DNA of 64,000 bases, taken from positions 1 to 64,000 of the forward strand of contig DDUN01000003.1 of assembly GCA_002344825.1 (NCBI GenBank). Reading direction: 5' to 3'. Every line of letters begins with the position of its first letter. Position 1 is the stretch's first letter. Under the pieces are notes generated by a model, which was not told the DNA's origin, searched no databases, and saw only the letters and a program-made list of their open reading frames with translations. Origin of the DNA: Candidatus Multiplicimicrobium inquinatum (GTDB lineage Bacteria > Omnitrophota > Omnitrophia > Omnitrophales > Aquincolibacteriaceae). The position numbers and the translations under genes were made by a program. This document shows, in pieces, positions 43,404 through 52,288 of the stretch.

Positions 43404-45155
43404 ATGAATATTATTGGGATAAATGCGTATCATGGAGACTCATCAGCTTGTCTTGTTATTGATGGAAAGCTAATTGCTGCTGCGGAAGAGGAGCGCTTTA
43501 CTCGTGTCAAGCATTGGGCGGGGTTTCCATCGGAAGCTATTCTGTATTGTCTTCGCGAAGGAGGGCTTACCTTAGGTCAAATAGATGTGATTGCAATCAA
43601 CAGTGATCCTTGTGCAAGCTTGGGGCGTAAAATAGAGTATGTTTTTTTTAATCAGCCGAGACTTCCATTGCTAATTGATCGACTAAAGAACTTGTGGAAG
43701 CGTATATGGGTACATAAAGCGTCAAAGAAAATATCAGTGATAGAAGGATTTAAGGGGGAAGTGGTTCGCGTTGAGCATCATCGGGCGCATCTTGCTTCAG
43801 CTTTTTTGCTTTCACCTTTTTCTCAGGCCGTGACTGTTTCAGTGGATGGCTTCGGGGATTTTGCCAGCACAAGCTGGGGTGTAGGCAATGGAACAAAAAT
43901 CAAAATTGATGGGCGTGTTTACTTTCCGCATTCCCTGGGTGTTTTTTATCAGGCGCTGACTCAATATCTCGGGTTTTTGAATTACGGTGATGAGTATAAG
44001 GTGATGGGGCTTGCTCCGTATGGTGAGCCCAAATATTTGGATGAAATGCGCAAAATTGTTCTGCTGCAAGCGGACGGGACATTCAAATTAAACTTGGATT
44101 ACTTTTGTCACCATCGCGAGGGTGTGGATTACCGTTGGGAAGGCGGCGTCCCGCATGTTGGTTTGTTGTTTTCAGGTGCTTTAGAGCAGCTGCTTGGTCA
44201 AGCGCGTCAGCCTCAAGATGAGATTAGCCAAAAGCACAAAGACCTCGCGCGTTCGATTCAAGCCATGTATGAAGAAGCCTTCTTTCACTTGCTGAATTCT
44301 TTACATAAACGATATCAGTTGGATTGCCTGGCTCTCGCGGGCGGATGCGCTATGAACTCGGTTGCGAACGGTAAAATCAGCCTTAAAACCCCCTTTAAGC
44401 AGGTTTATATTCAAGCCGCGGCCGGAGATGCCGGCGGCGCGATAGGAGCCGCATTTTCTTTTTGGCATCAAATGAATCCAAGTGCGGGGCGCTTTGAGGT
44501 TAAAAACGGTTCTTGGGGCGAGTCTTTTTCAGATGTCGCGATTGAGCATTGTATTGAGGCTTCAAGAGGTGAATTGGAAGATCAGGGTTGTGAGATCAGT
44601 TTTATTTCGGATGATCAGAAGCTTTGTCAGAAGACCGCTTCAGCGATTGAGCAAGGGAAAGTGATTGGATGGTTTCAGGGACGAATGGAATGGGGTGCCC
44701 GAGCATTGGGCAACCGTTCGATTTTAGGAGATCCCCGGCGAACCGATATGAAAGATATTTTGAATCTCAAAATTAAACGCCGAGAATCATTTCGGCCTTT
44801 TGCGCCGTCTATTTTAAGAGAAAAATCAAAAGATTGGTTTGAGAGAGACGACGAGGTTCCATTTATGGAGAAAGTTTTTCAGATTCGTCCCGAGAAAAGA
44901 TCTTTGATTCCCGCCGTAACGCATGTGGATGGATCCGGGCGCCTTCAGACCGTAACGGAGGAAGCGAACCCGATCTACCATAAGTTGATTCAGAGTTTCG
45001 AAACTTTAACGGGTGTGCCGATTCTGCTCAACACATCATTTAATGAAAATGAGCCGATTGTCTGCAAGCCGAAAGAAGCTTTGAATTGTTTTTTGAGAAC
45101 AAAGATGGATGTGTTGGTGTTGGGACATTTTATTATTGAGCGTAAAAGTAGTTAA
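43404..45155 (+). CDS. O-carbamoyltransferase (NodU/CmcH/TobZ family)
   Basis: A 583-residue enzyme that would make carbamoyl-AMP from carbamoyl phosphate and ATP and transfer the carbamoyl group to a sugar hydroxyl. The Kae1-like domain has INAYHGDSSACLVIDGKLIA at the N-terminus, the metal-binding VEHHRAHLASAFLLSPF near 124, VSVDGFGDFAS and LALAGGCAMNSVANGK near 312. The YrdC-like C-terminal domain has GWFQGRMEWGARALGNRSIL near 418-437 and FRPFAPSILREKS. TGVPILLNTSFNENEPIV is the family's final signature. It implies a carbamoylated glycan. Confidence 0.92.
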   Translation: MNIIGINAYHGDSSACLVIDGKLIAAAEEERFTRVKHWAGFPSEAILYCLREGGLTLGQIDVIAINSDPCASLGRKIEYVFFNQPRLPLLIDRLKNLWKRIWVHKASKKISVIEGFKGEVVRVEHHRAHLASAFLLSPFSQAVTVSVDGFGDFASTSWGVGNGTKIKIDGRVYFPHSLGVFYQALTQYLGFLNYGDEYKVMGLAPYGEPKYLDEMRKIVLLQADGTFKLNLDYFCHHREGVDYRWEGGVPHVGLLFSGALEQLLGQARQPQDEISQKHKDLARSIQAMYEEAFFHLLNSLHKRYQLDCLALAGGCAMNSVANGKISLKTPFKQVYIQAAAGDAGGAIGAAFSFWHQMNPSAGRFEVKNGSWGESFSDVAIEHCIEASRGELEDQGCEISFISDDQKLCQKTASAIEQGKVIGWFQGRMEWGARALGNRSILGDPRRTDMKDILNLKIKRRESFRPFAPSILREKSKDWFERDDEVPFMEKVFQIRPEKRSLIPAVTHVDGSGRLQTVTEEANPIYHKLIQSFETLTGVPILLNTSFNENEPIVCKPKEALNCFLRTKMDVLVLGHFIIERKSS

Positions 45156-45172
45156 AATACTGTGAGGTTTTT

Positions 45173-46165
45173 GTGTCAAACAATCTAGTTGTTGTTGCTG
45201 GTGGCGGTGGTTTTATTGGGGGGCATTTAGTTGCGGAGCTTGCCAGAAGAGGTTGCAAGAATATTCGCGTAATTGATAAGAAACCTATTTCAGATTGGTG
45301 GCAGGTGTTTCCGGAATTAGATAATCGTCAGCTTGATTTACAGTTAAAAGATGCTTGTGAGCAAGCCGTGGAGGGCGCTTCGGAGGTTTTTAACCTTGCT
45401 GCGGATATGGGGGGAATGGGATTTATTGAGAACAACAAAGCGCTTTGCATGCTTTCGGTTTTGATTAATACCAATCTTCTTTTAGCGGTGCAAAAATATA
45501 AAGTTAAAAAATATTTTTATGCTTCATCAGCATGTGTTTATGCGGCGGATAAGCAGGTTTCGGAGGATGTAACTGCACTTAAAGAAGAGGATGCTTATCC
45601 AGCCATGCCGGAAGACGGCTACGGCTGGGAAAAGCTTTTTAGCGAGAGGATGTGTCGACATTTTAGAGACGATTTTGGAATTTATACTCGTGTTGCACGT
45701 TTTCATAATGTCTATGGTCCGCAAGGGACATGGGATGGTGGGCGTGAAAAGGCGCCTGCAGCGATTTGTCGCAAGGTGATTCAGGCTAAGCTTTCAGGCA
45801 AACACGAAATTGAAATTTGGGGTAACGGACATCAAACCCGCAGCTTTATGTATATTGATGATTGCCTTAAAGGGATTGATCTGATTATGAATAGTCAAAT
45901 TTTAGAGCCAATTAACTTGGGTAGCGATGAGCAGGTTTCCATTAATCAATTGGTGGATATTGTGGAAGAAATCGCAGGAGTCAAGTTGAAGCGTTCATAT
46001 AATTTGAAGGCACCCAAGGGTGTGAATGGACGTAATAGCGATAACACCTTGATTAAGCAATATTTGAGTTGGGCACCGTCAGTCAGACTTAAAGATGGTT
46101 TGGAAAAAACCTATGCTTGGATTTACGACCAAATCAAAAACAATCGCAAATCACCCATTTATTGA
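45173..46165 (+). CDS. GDP-mannose 3,5-epimerase-like NAD-dependent epimerase
   Basis: A 330-residue extended SDR. VVVAGGGGFIGGHLVAELAR binds NAD. Several stretches match plant and bacterial GDP-mannose 3,5-epimerase: FNLAADMGGMGFIENNKALC, YASSACVYA (catalytic Cys), DGYGWEKLFSERMCRHFRDD (Tyr and Lys of the Y-x3-K), RFHNVYGPQGTWDGGREKAP (second active-site Lys), WGNGHQTRSFMYIDDCLKG and EPINLGSDEQVSINQLVDIV. This would give GDP-L-galactose or GDP-L-gulose for the glycan. The start is GTG 45173 preceded by GAGG. It ends in a TTGA overlap with the next gene. Confidence 0.85.
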   Translation: MSNNLVVVAGGGGFIGGHLVAELARRGCKNIRVIDKKPISDWWQVFPELDNRQLDLQLKDACEQAVEGASEVFNLAADMGGMGFIENNKALCMLSVLINTNLLLAVQKYKVKKYFYASSACVYAADKQVSEDVTALKEEDAYPAMPEDGYGWEKLFSERMCRHFRDDFGIYTRVARFHNVYGPQGTWDGGREKAPAAICRKVIQAKLSGKHEIEIWGNGHQTRSFMYIDDCLKGIDLIMNSQILEPINLGSDEQVSINQLVDIVEEIAGVKLKRSYNLKAPKGVNGRNSDNTLIKQYLSWAPSVRLKDGLEKTYAWIYDQIKNNRKSPIY

Positions 46166-47385
46166 TTTTGAAGCCGAAGCTCTTAGTTCTTTATCATTTT
46201 TATTTTCCCGATGATGTTGTCAGTGCCCGTCACTATGAGGATCTTTGTGAGGGGCTAGCATTGCTTGGCTGGGATGTTGAAGTTTGGCCTGCCAATCGTA
46301 AATATAACGGTTCTTCGGAAAAACTAAAATCCAAAGATTCTTGGCATGATGTTGCGATTTGGCGAGTTTGGCGGCCTGTTTTAAAGCAATCGGGAGCATT
46401 GGGACGAATTGTTAATTCCGCTTGGATGCTTACTGCCTGGGCTGTTCGGTGGGTTTTTTTTATGAAATCGCGGCCACAAGTCGTTTTGATTGGAACTGAT
46501 CCCATTCTGTCTTTGGTGGAGGCGATTGTAATGAGGTGGACGAGCCCTGCTGTTAAAATTGTGCATTGGTGTTTTGATCTTTATCCTGAGGCTGCCGTTG
46601 CAGATCGTAAAATTATAAAAGACGGGATGCTACATAAGTTTTTGAAATGGCTTATGGCAAAGGCTTATTGCGCTTGTGATTCGGTTGTCGACTTGGGAAT
46701 ATGCATGAAAAATTTGCTACAGCACTATCTGCCAGATACTAAAAATCCTGCCACACTAACACCTTGGGCCTTTTATGAGCCGGACTGTGTGAATCAGTCT
46801 AATTTGCTCGAGCGCGAAAAACTGTTTGGCTCAGCGCAATTAGGTATTCTTTATTCCGGTAATTTTGGATTAGCCCATTCAGCTGATTTGTCATTTCGTC
46901 TTGCTAAGAAACTTAAAGGGACAATGGTGCAGTTTTGTTTTTCCATTCGTGGGCCTAGGGTGGGGGATCTTAAGTGGCAGTCTGAGGAGCAAAGCATACC
47001 TGTTCATTTTGCTGATTTTGTTTCGGAAAATTATTTGAATATGCGGCTGGAGGCGGCGGATATTCATTTGGTAAGTTTAAAACCGGAATGGACGGGAATG
47101 GTTGTGCCGTCCAAGTTTTTTGGAGCCATTGCGGCGGGGAGGCCGGTCCTTTTTGAAGGTTCACCGGAGTCGTCGATTGCAAAATGGATTACCCAGTTTG
47201 GGTTAGGTTGGGTTCTTACTGAAGAAAGCTATGCGAAGGTTGCAGATGAGTTAGTTCAAATCTCTCAAAATCCAAACGAGCTGAAAAGGCTGAAACAGCA
47301 TTGTCTCGATACTTACCAAGCTCACTTCTCACGTTACAAGATTATTTCGGCTTGGAATGAGCTTTTGACCCACCTGATCGCGTAA
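46162..47385 (+). CDS. Glycosyltransferase family 4, WcaI/WbuB-like
   Basis: A 407-residue GT-B enzyme. LLVLYHFYFPDDVVSARHYE near the N-terminus and VVLIGTDPILSLVEAIVMRW with IVHWCFDLYPEAAV are typical of the WcaI/WbuB subgroup. LGILYSGNFGLAHSADLSFR opens the donor domain, and VPSKFFGAIAAGRPVLFEGS is a shortened nucleotide-sugar site. I chose TTG 46162 because it forms a TTGA overlap with the epimerase stop, like the gene at 24197; an in-frame start at 46117 lies inside the epimerase. Confidence 0.85.
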   Translation: MILKPKLLVLYHFYFPDDVVSARHYEDLCEGLALLGWDVEVWPANRKYNGSSEKLKSKDSWHDVAIWRVWRPVLKQSGALGRIVNSAWMLTAWAVRWVFFMKSRPQVVLIGTDPILSLVEAIVMRWTSPAVKIVHWCFDLYPEAAVADRKIIKDGMLHKFLKWLMAKAYCACDSVVDLGICMKNLLQHYLPDTKNPATLTPWAFYEPDCVNQSNLLEREKLFGSAQLGILYSGNFGLAHSADLSFRLAKKLKGTMVQFCFSIRGPRVGDLKWQSEEQSIPVHFADFVSENYLNMRLEAADIHLVSLKPEWTGMVVPSKFFGAIAAGRPVLFEGSPESSIAKWITQFGLGWVLTEESYAKVADELVQISQNPNELKRLKQHCLDTYQAHFSRYKIISAWNELLTHLIA

Positions 47386-47448
47386 GCTGTATATACATTG
47401 CTTATTTAGTTGTCTTTGATTTTTGCCGTTAATACTTGATAATGACTA

Positions 47449-49671
47449 GTGTTTTTTCATTCAAGGCTATTTTGTTTTACCAAGAGATGTTTTTTGCTAT
47501 TTTTAAAGTTTAATTTATTTTTGGGCTTAGCTAAAAAAAAATTAAATCGGGTGTTCCTGTGCCTGATTTTTGTTTTTTTTCTCTTTATGTTGAGCGGATT
47601 GAATGCGTGGGCAGAGCCCTCAGCAAGACAGCCAGCAGAAGATGCTCTAGATGCGGATGCTTCTTTGTCTGCTGATTTAAATAAATCGGAAGATTCAGGC
47701 AATTGGGATAATTGGGATGATGAAAAGCAAGTAACAATTGAGAAGCAAGATGGGGTGGGTTCTCAGCTGTCCGCGGTTCCTGTGGTGGATTCATCGGGTA
47801 TCGATAAGGCCATGGAAGAAGCTTTACGCGAAACAATGATTGTTCAGGCCAAGTCTTACTACCCGATGATTCGTTCAATGAGTTTAGAGTCAAGTGATTC
47901 GAGCGTTTTGTTTGAAATTGCTTATGACGCGGCGTCCGAAAAAGATTTGGTCTCAATAAAACATGAAGTCAATAAAGAGCAGATGACAGTTCAAATTCAA
48001 ATTCTTTCCCCGCTTTTGCAGAAGACGGAAGACCTGAGCATGGGGGGTGATGCGCAGTTGATAGAGTCCATTCAACTTGCTGTGAATGCCGGATTAACTT
48101 CAACATTAGGATTGGATGCGAAGATTGCTTTTATTCAAAGAATAAACATGAAGTTGATTCGGCCTGTACAACTTCATGTTAAGCAGTATCCCGGATTAAT
48201 TCGGGTTGAGCTTCGCCCTTATCAGGCTGGAGCTGAGGAAGACAAAAAAGAGTCTGATGAGATTGAGCGCGATGTTCTTTTTCAGCCCTCCGAGCCTCCT
48301 CCTCTTTTGACTACAAACCAGGTTTTTGGGCAAAGTTTTCAGCAAGAGCGGGATTATGAAAATGAAGTTAATTTTGGAGGAGAGAGAACTTTGATCGATC
48401 AATTAGAGTCGCGGCCTGGATTGATTTCAAGATATTCATATACGGACTATAGTCGTGGTGCCTCTAGTGAGGCGGTTAAACAAGACTCGGATTATCGTTA
48501 TCCGGCTTTCGGCAGCCTGGATTATTGGAAAAAGCATTTAAGCGGTGTTTTTGTGAATACCACGAAACTGCTTAAGCAGCGCCGGGGTCAGCATTTTTTT
48601 ATGAATGAAGAACCTGCTTTCGCGGTTGTTTATGACCGTAAAGGGCCTGCGCATATTCGGTTGGGATATAATTTTCAAAGGCAGTTTCCTTTCTTTTATC
48701 AGAAGTTGGGGCGCCTTGCACCCGCGGATGGAGCAATTCGGCATGATATTCGCGGCGGTATTGTTTATACCACGCAAAGCCCTTGGACGTTTTCATTTCA
48801 GAACCGGCTTGGGATTTTTTCAAGTGAAAATTTAGGTGCTTCTTCTAAGTTTGGAGATCGCTTAAATCAGTATCGTTATGAAGCGGGACAAGCGGTTCGC
48901 TATAATTTGAAGCGTGGATTTGTGCAGTTAGGAAGCGGCGTGAAAATAGAGGCACAAGAGATTTTTATTCGTGATCGTAATATTGAGGGGTATTTGTCGC
49001 TTTTATGGTTTAGGCAATTATCTCAAAAATGGGCCGCCCGATCGGAGTACAATTACGAGCATAAGTTTTTTCGTGAGGAAATTCCTGCGATTGATATGAA
49101 TGTGCATCGAATTCGCATGGGGCTTGAGTATAAGCCTTCTAAGAATGGGTTGTTTAAACCGAATTTGGGACTAGCTTTTTATGATGGCGAAGCATTTTCC
49201 GGTTTAATAGGGGGCTTGGAATATTCTCATCAGCTGGGGCGTCGCGACCGAGTGCGGTTTTCCTATGATACCGATTTTATTCGGGACGAAGTTTCCCCTT
49301 TTGGCAGAGCGTCGCTGAATAATAGACGGTTGACAACTGAGCAAACGGGCAGAATGATTCGTTATCATATTGTTCGCGCGGCTTATCAGCGTAAACTTTC
49401 TAAAAAACTAAATTTTATTTTAGAGGGTTCGTATCGCAGGGAAGATCAGCTTGCGGTTGAGCCCAAAGATAAATATGGGGAATACCGTTTTTCGACCGCT
49501 TTACGACGCAGCGCCCCTAAAAAGTGGGTTATCGAGCTCCGCTATATTTTATCTTATCTGGATGCTTATCGCGTTAGTACGAACGCGAGCGGAGTAACCA
49601 ACAAGCTGGATCAGGGAAATACCAATCATCAAGCTTATATCCGGTTGTACCGATACTTTGGTGATGCGTAA
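47449..49671 (+). CDS. Large outer-membrane beta-barrel protein of the export core
   Basis: Up to 740 residues. A signal peptide ends near FMLSGLNAWAEP. A low-complexity acidic linker with EDSGNWDNWDDEKQV follows, then a folded periplasmic domain (about 120-260; AKSYYPMIRSMSLE..., VQLHVKQYPGLIRVELRP), and from about 370 a barrel with alternating aromatic strands: IRLGYNFQRQFPFFYQ, GGIVYTTQSPWTFSFQNRLG, GYLSLLWFRQLSQKWAARSE, VHRIRMGLEYKP, RVRFSYDTDF and the closing NHQAYIRLYRYF. The barrel would be an outer-membrane channel or anchor for the polysaccharide. GTG 47449 is the first start, but TTG 47521 just before LAKKKLNRVF gives a better signal peptide. I do not recognise the family. Confidence 0.75.
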   Translation: MFFHSRLFCFTKRCFLLFLKFNLFLGLAKKKLNRVFLCLIFVFFLFMLSGLNAWAEPSARQPAEDALDADASLSADLNKSEDSGNWDNWDDEKQVTIEKQDGVGSQLSAVPVVDSSGIDKAMEEALRETMIVQAKSYYPMIRSMSLESSDSSVLFEIAYDAASEKDLVSIKHEVNKEQMTVQIQILSPLLQKTEDLSMGGDAQLIESIQLAVNAGLTSTLGLDAKIAFIQRINMKLIRPVQLHVKQYPGLIRVELRPYQAGAEEDKKESDEIERDVLFQPSEPPPLLTTNQVFGQSFQQERDYENEVNFGGERTLIDQLESRPGLISRYSYTDYSRGASSEAVKQDSDYRYPAFGSLDYWKKHLSGVFVNTTKLLKQRRGQHFFMNEEPAFAVVYDRKGPAHIRLGYNFQRQFPFFYQKLGRLAPADGAIRHDIRGGIVYTTQSPWTFSFQNRLGIFSSENLGASSKFGDRLNQYRYEAGQAVRYNLKRGFVQLGSGVKIEAQEIFIRDRNIEGYLSLLWFRQLSQKWAARSEYNYEHKFFREEIPAIDMNVHRIRMGLEYKPSKNGLFKPNLGLAFYDGEAFSGLIGGLEYSHQLGRRDRVRFSYDTDFIRDEVSPFGRASLNNRRLTTEQTGRMIRYHIVRAAYQRKLSKKLNFILEGSYRREDQLAVEPKDKYGEYRFSTALRRSAPKKWVIELRYILSYLDAYRVSTNASGVTNKLDQGNTNHQAYIRLYRYFGDA

Positions 49672-49692
49672 TAATAAAAAAGGAGATGAGTT

Positions 49693-50301
49693 ATGTTTAA
49701 AAAAAGTTTGATTTGGATGCTCTTTGCTTTTGTATTTATGACGCCCGGATGGTGCGCTGAGACAGACCTGACCGCGCCGCCCTCAGCGTCTACGAACAGT
49801 CCAACGGCTCAAAGGATGTTGCGTAGCGGAGATGTATTAAATATCACCGTTTGGCAGCATAAAGACTTGACCACGACGGTAATTGTGGATGAAGAAAGCA
49901 ATGTAGAGTACTTATTTCTGGGAGTTATTTCAGTTAAAAATAAAACCGTGCATGACCTAAAGGAGATTCTTCGCAAGGGGATCTCGGAGAATTACATTGT
50001 TGATCCTAAGATTGATATTACGGTTGATCGCAAGTCGCTTACTTTTTTTATTGCGGGCGAAATTGCAAAGCCCGGAACCTATGAGTTTCGTCCTGGAATC
50101 ACAGTGTTAGAGGCGGTTGCTATGGCGGGTGGATTTACGGACTATGCTTCACGCAAGGTGAAAATTGTGCGCAGGGGTGATGATGGCGCTGAGAGAGAAA
50201 TCAAAATTAACACCAAGAAGCTGCTCCGCGCGACAGATCAGCGTGAAGACTCTAGAATTTATGTAGATGATATTCTTGTTGCCGACCGAGCGTGGCTATA
50301 A
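49693..50301 (+). CDS. Polysaccharide export protein, Wza-like (short form)
   Basis: A 202-residue periplasmic or outer-membrane protein. Signal peptide to about residue 23 (MTPGWCAET). The Poly_export domain begins RMLRSGDVLNITVWQHKDLT and continues VEYLFLGVISVKNKTVHDLK; an SLBB domain covers about 115-195 (FFIAGEIAKPGTYEFRPGIT, VLEAVAMAGGFTDYASRKVK, ENDs DILVADRAWL). It lacks the second SLBB repeat and the C-terminal membrane helix of E. coli Wza, so the neighbouring barrel may complete the pore. AGGAG precedes the ATG. The gene sits between the barrel and the unknown 653-residue protein. Confidence 0.9.
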   Translation: MFKKSLIWMLFAFVFMTPGWCAETDLTAPPSASTNSPTAQRMLRSGDVLNITVWQHKDLTTTVIVDEESNVEYLFLGVISVKNKTVHDLKEILRKGISENYIVDPKIDITVDRKSLTFFIAGEIAKPGTYEFRPGITVLEAVAMAGGFTDYASRKVKIVRRGDDGAEREIKINTKKLLRATDQREDSRIYVDDILVADRAWL

Positions 50302-50326
50302 TTTTTTTAAAAGCATTGTCTGATTG

Positions 50327-52285
50327 ATGAATAAACTAATTTTGAAACATCTTAAGATTTGGGTTTTTCCTCTTTTTTTTATTACAGCGATCCTTGTGAC
50401 TTTTGTTCTGTGGGGAGAGAAAAAAATGCGGGCGCCGGCTGGTTTTCACGACATCCGGTTTTTAGAGCAGACTTTTTCATCCGCTCAAAAAATGGGGGAT
50501 TTATTTTTTTTATCCAACTATTTTATTCATCGAACCGCGGAGATTTTGGCGCTTTCCAACCGTGATCCGGAAGCTTTGCTTCTTTATGAGTATATTAACC
50601 ATGTTTTGAGAACGTCCGATCCTGCGCGGGATATTTCTGATTTGAAGTATGCCGTGGCGGTTTACAAGAAGCAGCTCCTCATTTCAACTTCACCGTATCT
50701 CAAAATCTACATTTCAATTTCTGAGCAGCTTAATTTATTCAAGTCTTTTAACTTGGGGAGAGAACTTCTAACCGGCTCGGACTTGAGAGTGGAGTTATTA
50801 AGAGAGTTGAAAAATGAAGGTCTAATTGAGGAGAGTATGACTCGCCAGCAAAAACTTTTATCGCGGACGGAGTTTTTTAAGGTTCGATCACTGGTTATGA
50901 TGAATCTTGCTTTTATGGCCTATGAAGTCAATCCGGCCGAAGCAGCTAAGTGGATTGAACAGGCTAAAAAATCGGATCCGCCTACGAGTGTTCAATTTGC
51001 GCTGACTTACTTAGAGGGAAGAATTCAAAAGAAAAAGAGCGTTTCTTCTCAGTCAGATTTTAAAAATGAGTTTGAAGAGCGATTGCTTAAGTCACTAAGA
51101 CTCGGACTTTTTAACGCGGTAAAAGAAGAATTAAAAAATGAACAAGGGCAAGCTTTCGGGTCTGCCCGTGTCCGGGAGACTGAAAGCTGGCTGGATATGG
51201 ATTGGAAATCCGCGGAAAAAGAAAAGCCGCCCTTTTTTTCTGTTTATTTCAAAACCTTGCATGAATTTGGTGATAATCCGGTTGAAGCGGCGGATAAGCT
51301 GGCGGCTATGGCGGCGGATCGGGATTGGTCTCTTTATAGTTCTTTTTTACGGTATCAGGCTTGGGGAGTGGCCTTTTTTGACGCGAAAGATTTTAGCCGC
51401 GCGGTATTGTTTAAAGATTTTTTAAAAACGTATGACCCTTTTAGCTTGTTCAGCCAGCTGGAGTCCATGGGCGGAACTTTTAAATTTGCGTTCAAAGAGT
51501 TTAAAGGGGAAGAATTGGCCCGGGTGTGGGAGCATATGCCGCAACTATTTGATAAACAGCGCAGTGAGGAATGGGAGGGCTTTAAAAGCCGCAAAAAGCG
51601 TGTTGCCCAGACGATTGTTTATGAGGGGCAAGTTTATGTGGTGAATTACGATGTTTCGGGATTGGCTCAAAAAGTGCTTTTGGTGGGCATGAACCAAGTG
51701 GCTTCTGAGAGGAAGCCGGTTGTTTCCGAAAAATTAGAATCGGAGAAACTCAGTCTTGTTGATAAGTTTTTTTATGAATATATGATTCAGTTTATTCCGG
51801 AAGGAGTCAATGCGTTCAAAGATCAAATTGCAAAATTATCGGAGCGCCTAAAAGAGCCTGTTTTTACGCGTTTTTATACCGAGTTTGAGTTTCAAGAGTA
51901 CATTGTTAGACATATGGAAAAGAGGTTGGGTGGGGTTGCCAAGGGGATTCAGGCCAAGATAGATGAGCAGGGGTTCGCGCTTTACGCGATTTTCGACTTA
52001 AAGCTTTTAACAGCACCTGTGTCCGGCGTTGGAAAGTTAATTACGGAAGATGAGAGCGGGCGATTGATCTTGAAGTTAGATCATGTTAAAGTCAACGGTA
52101 TTTATTTGCCCGACTGGATATTGCGGCGAGTGGAAAAAAACTTTAGTTTGACTGCAAATTTGGATTATACAAATAGCGCAAGCGGGATTGAGATTTTAAA
52201 TATGGAATATCAGCCTGGCGGCGTTCAAATTAAGTGTCGCAAGTCCTCAATTAACCTTTATGGAAATGCTGCCATGGCAGCTTAA
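50327..52285 (+). CDS. Unrecognised 652-residue membrane-anchored protein in the export operon
   Basis: The protein has an N-terminal membrane anchor (WVFPLFFITAILVTFVLWG, residues 10-28) and a long extracytoplasmic part. Residues 60-430 are helical and TPR-like (LALSNRDPEALLLYEYINHV, MMNLAFMAYEVNPAEAAKWI, DNPVEAADKLAAMAADRDWS). The C-terminal ~120 residues look like a beta-rich lipid-binding-type fold, ending LKLDHVKVNGIYLPDWILRR, which recalls YpmS/DUF2140- or LmeA-like proteins, though only weakly. I know no family with the whole layout. Its place between the Wza-like and Wzc-like genes, 26 nt and 3 nt away, suggests a part of the export machine. ATG 50327 is chosen; a TTG directly precedes it. 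Confidence 0.75.
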   Translation: MNKLILKHLKIWVFPLFFITAILVTFVLWGEKKMRAPAGFHDIRFLEQTFSSAQKMGDLFFLSNYFIHRTAEILALSNRDPEALLLYEYINHVLRTSDPARDISDLKYAVAVYKKQLLISTSPYLKIYISISEQLNLFKSFNLGRELLTGSDLRVELLRELKNEGLIEESMTRQQKLLSRTEFFKVRSLVMMNLAFMAYEVNPAEAAKWIEQAKKSDPPTSVQFALTYLEGRIQKKKSVSSQSDFKNEFEERLLKSLRLGLFNAVKEELKNEQGQAFGSARVRETESWLDMDWKSAEKEKPPFFSVYFKTLHEFGDNPVEAADKLAAMAADRDWSLYSSFLRYQAWGVAFFDAKDFSRAVLFKDFLKTYDPFSLFSQLESMGGTFKFAFKEFKGEELARVWEHMPQLFDKQRSEEWEGFKSRKKRVAQTIVYEGQVYVVNYDVSGLAQKVLLVGMNQVASERKPVVSEKLESEKLSLVDKFFYEYMIQFIPEGVNAFKDQIAKLSERLKEPVFTRFYTEFEFQEYIVRHMEKRLGGVAKGIQAKIDEQGFALYAIFDLKLLTAPVSGVGKLITEDESGRLILKLDHVKVNGIYLPDWILRRVEKNFSLTANLDYTNSASGIEILNMEYQPGGVQIKCRKSSINLYGNAAMAA

Positions 52286-52288
52286 AAG

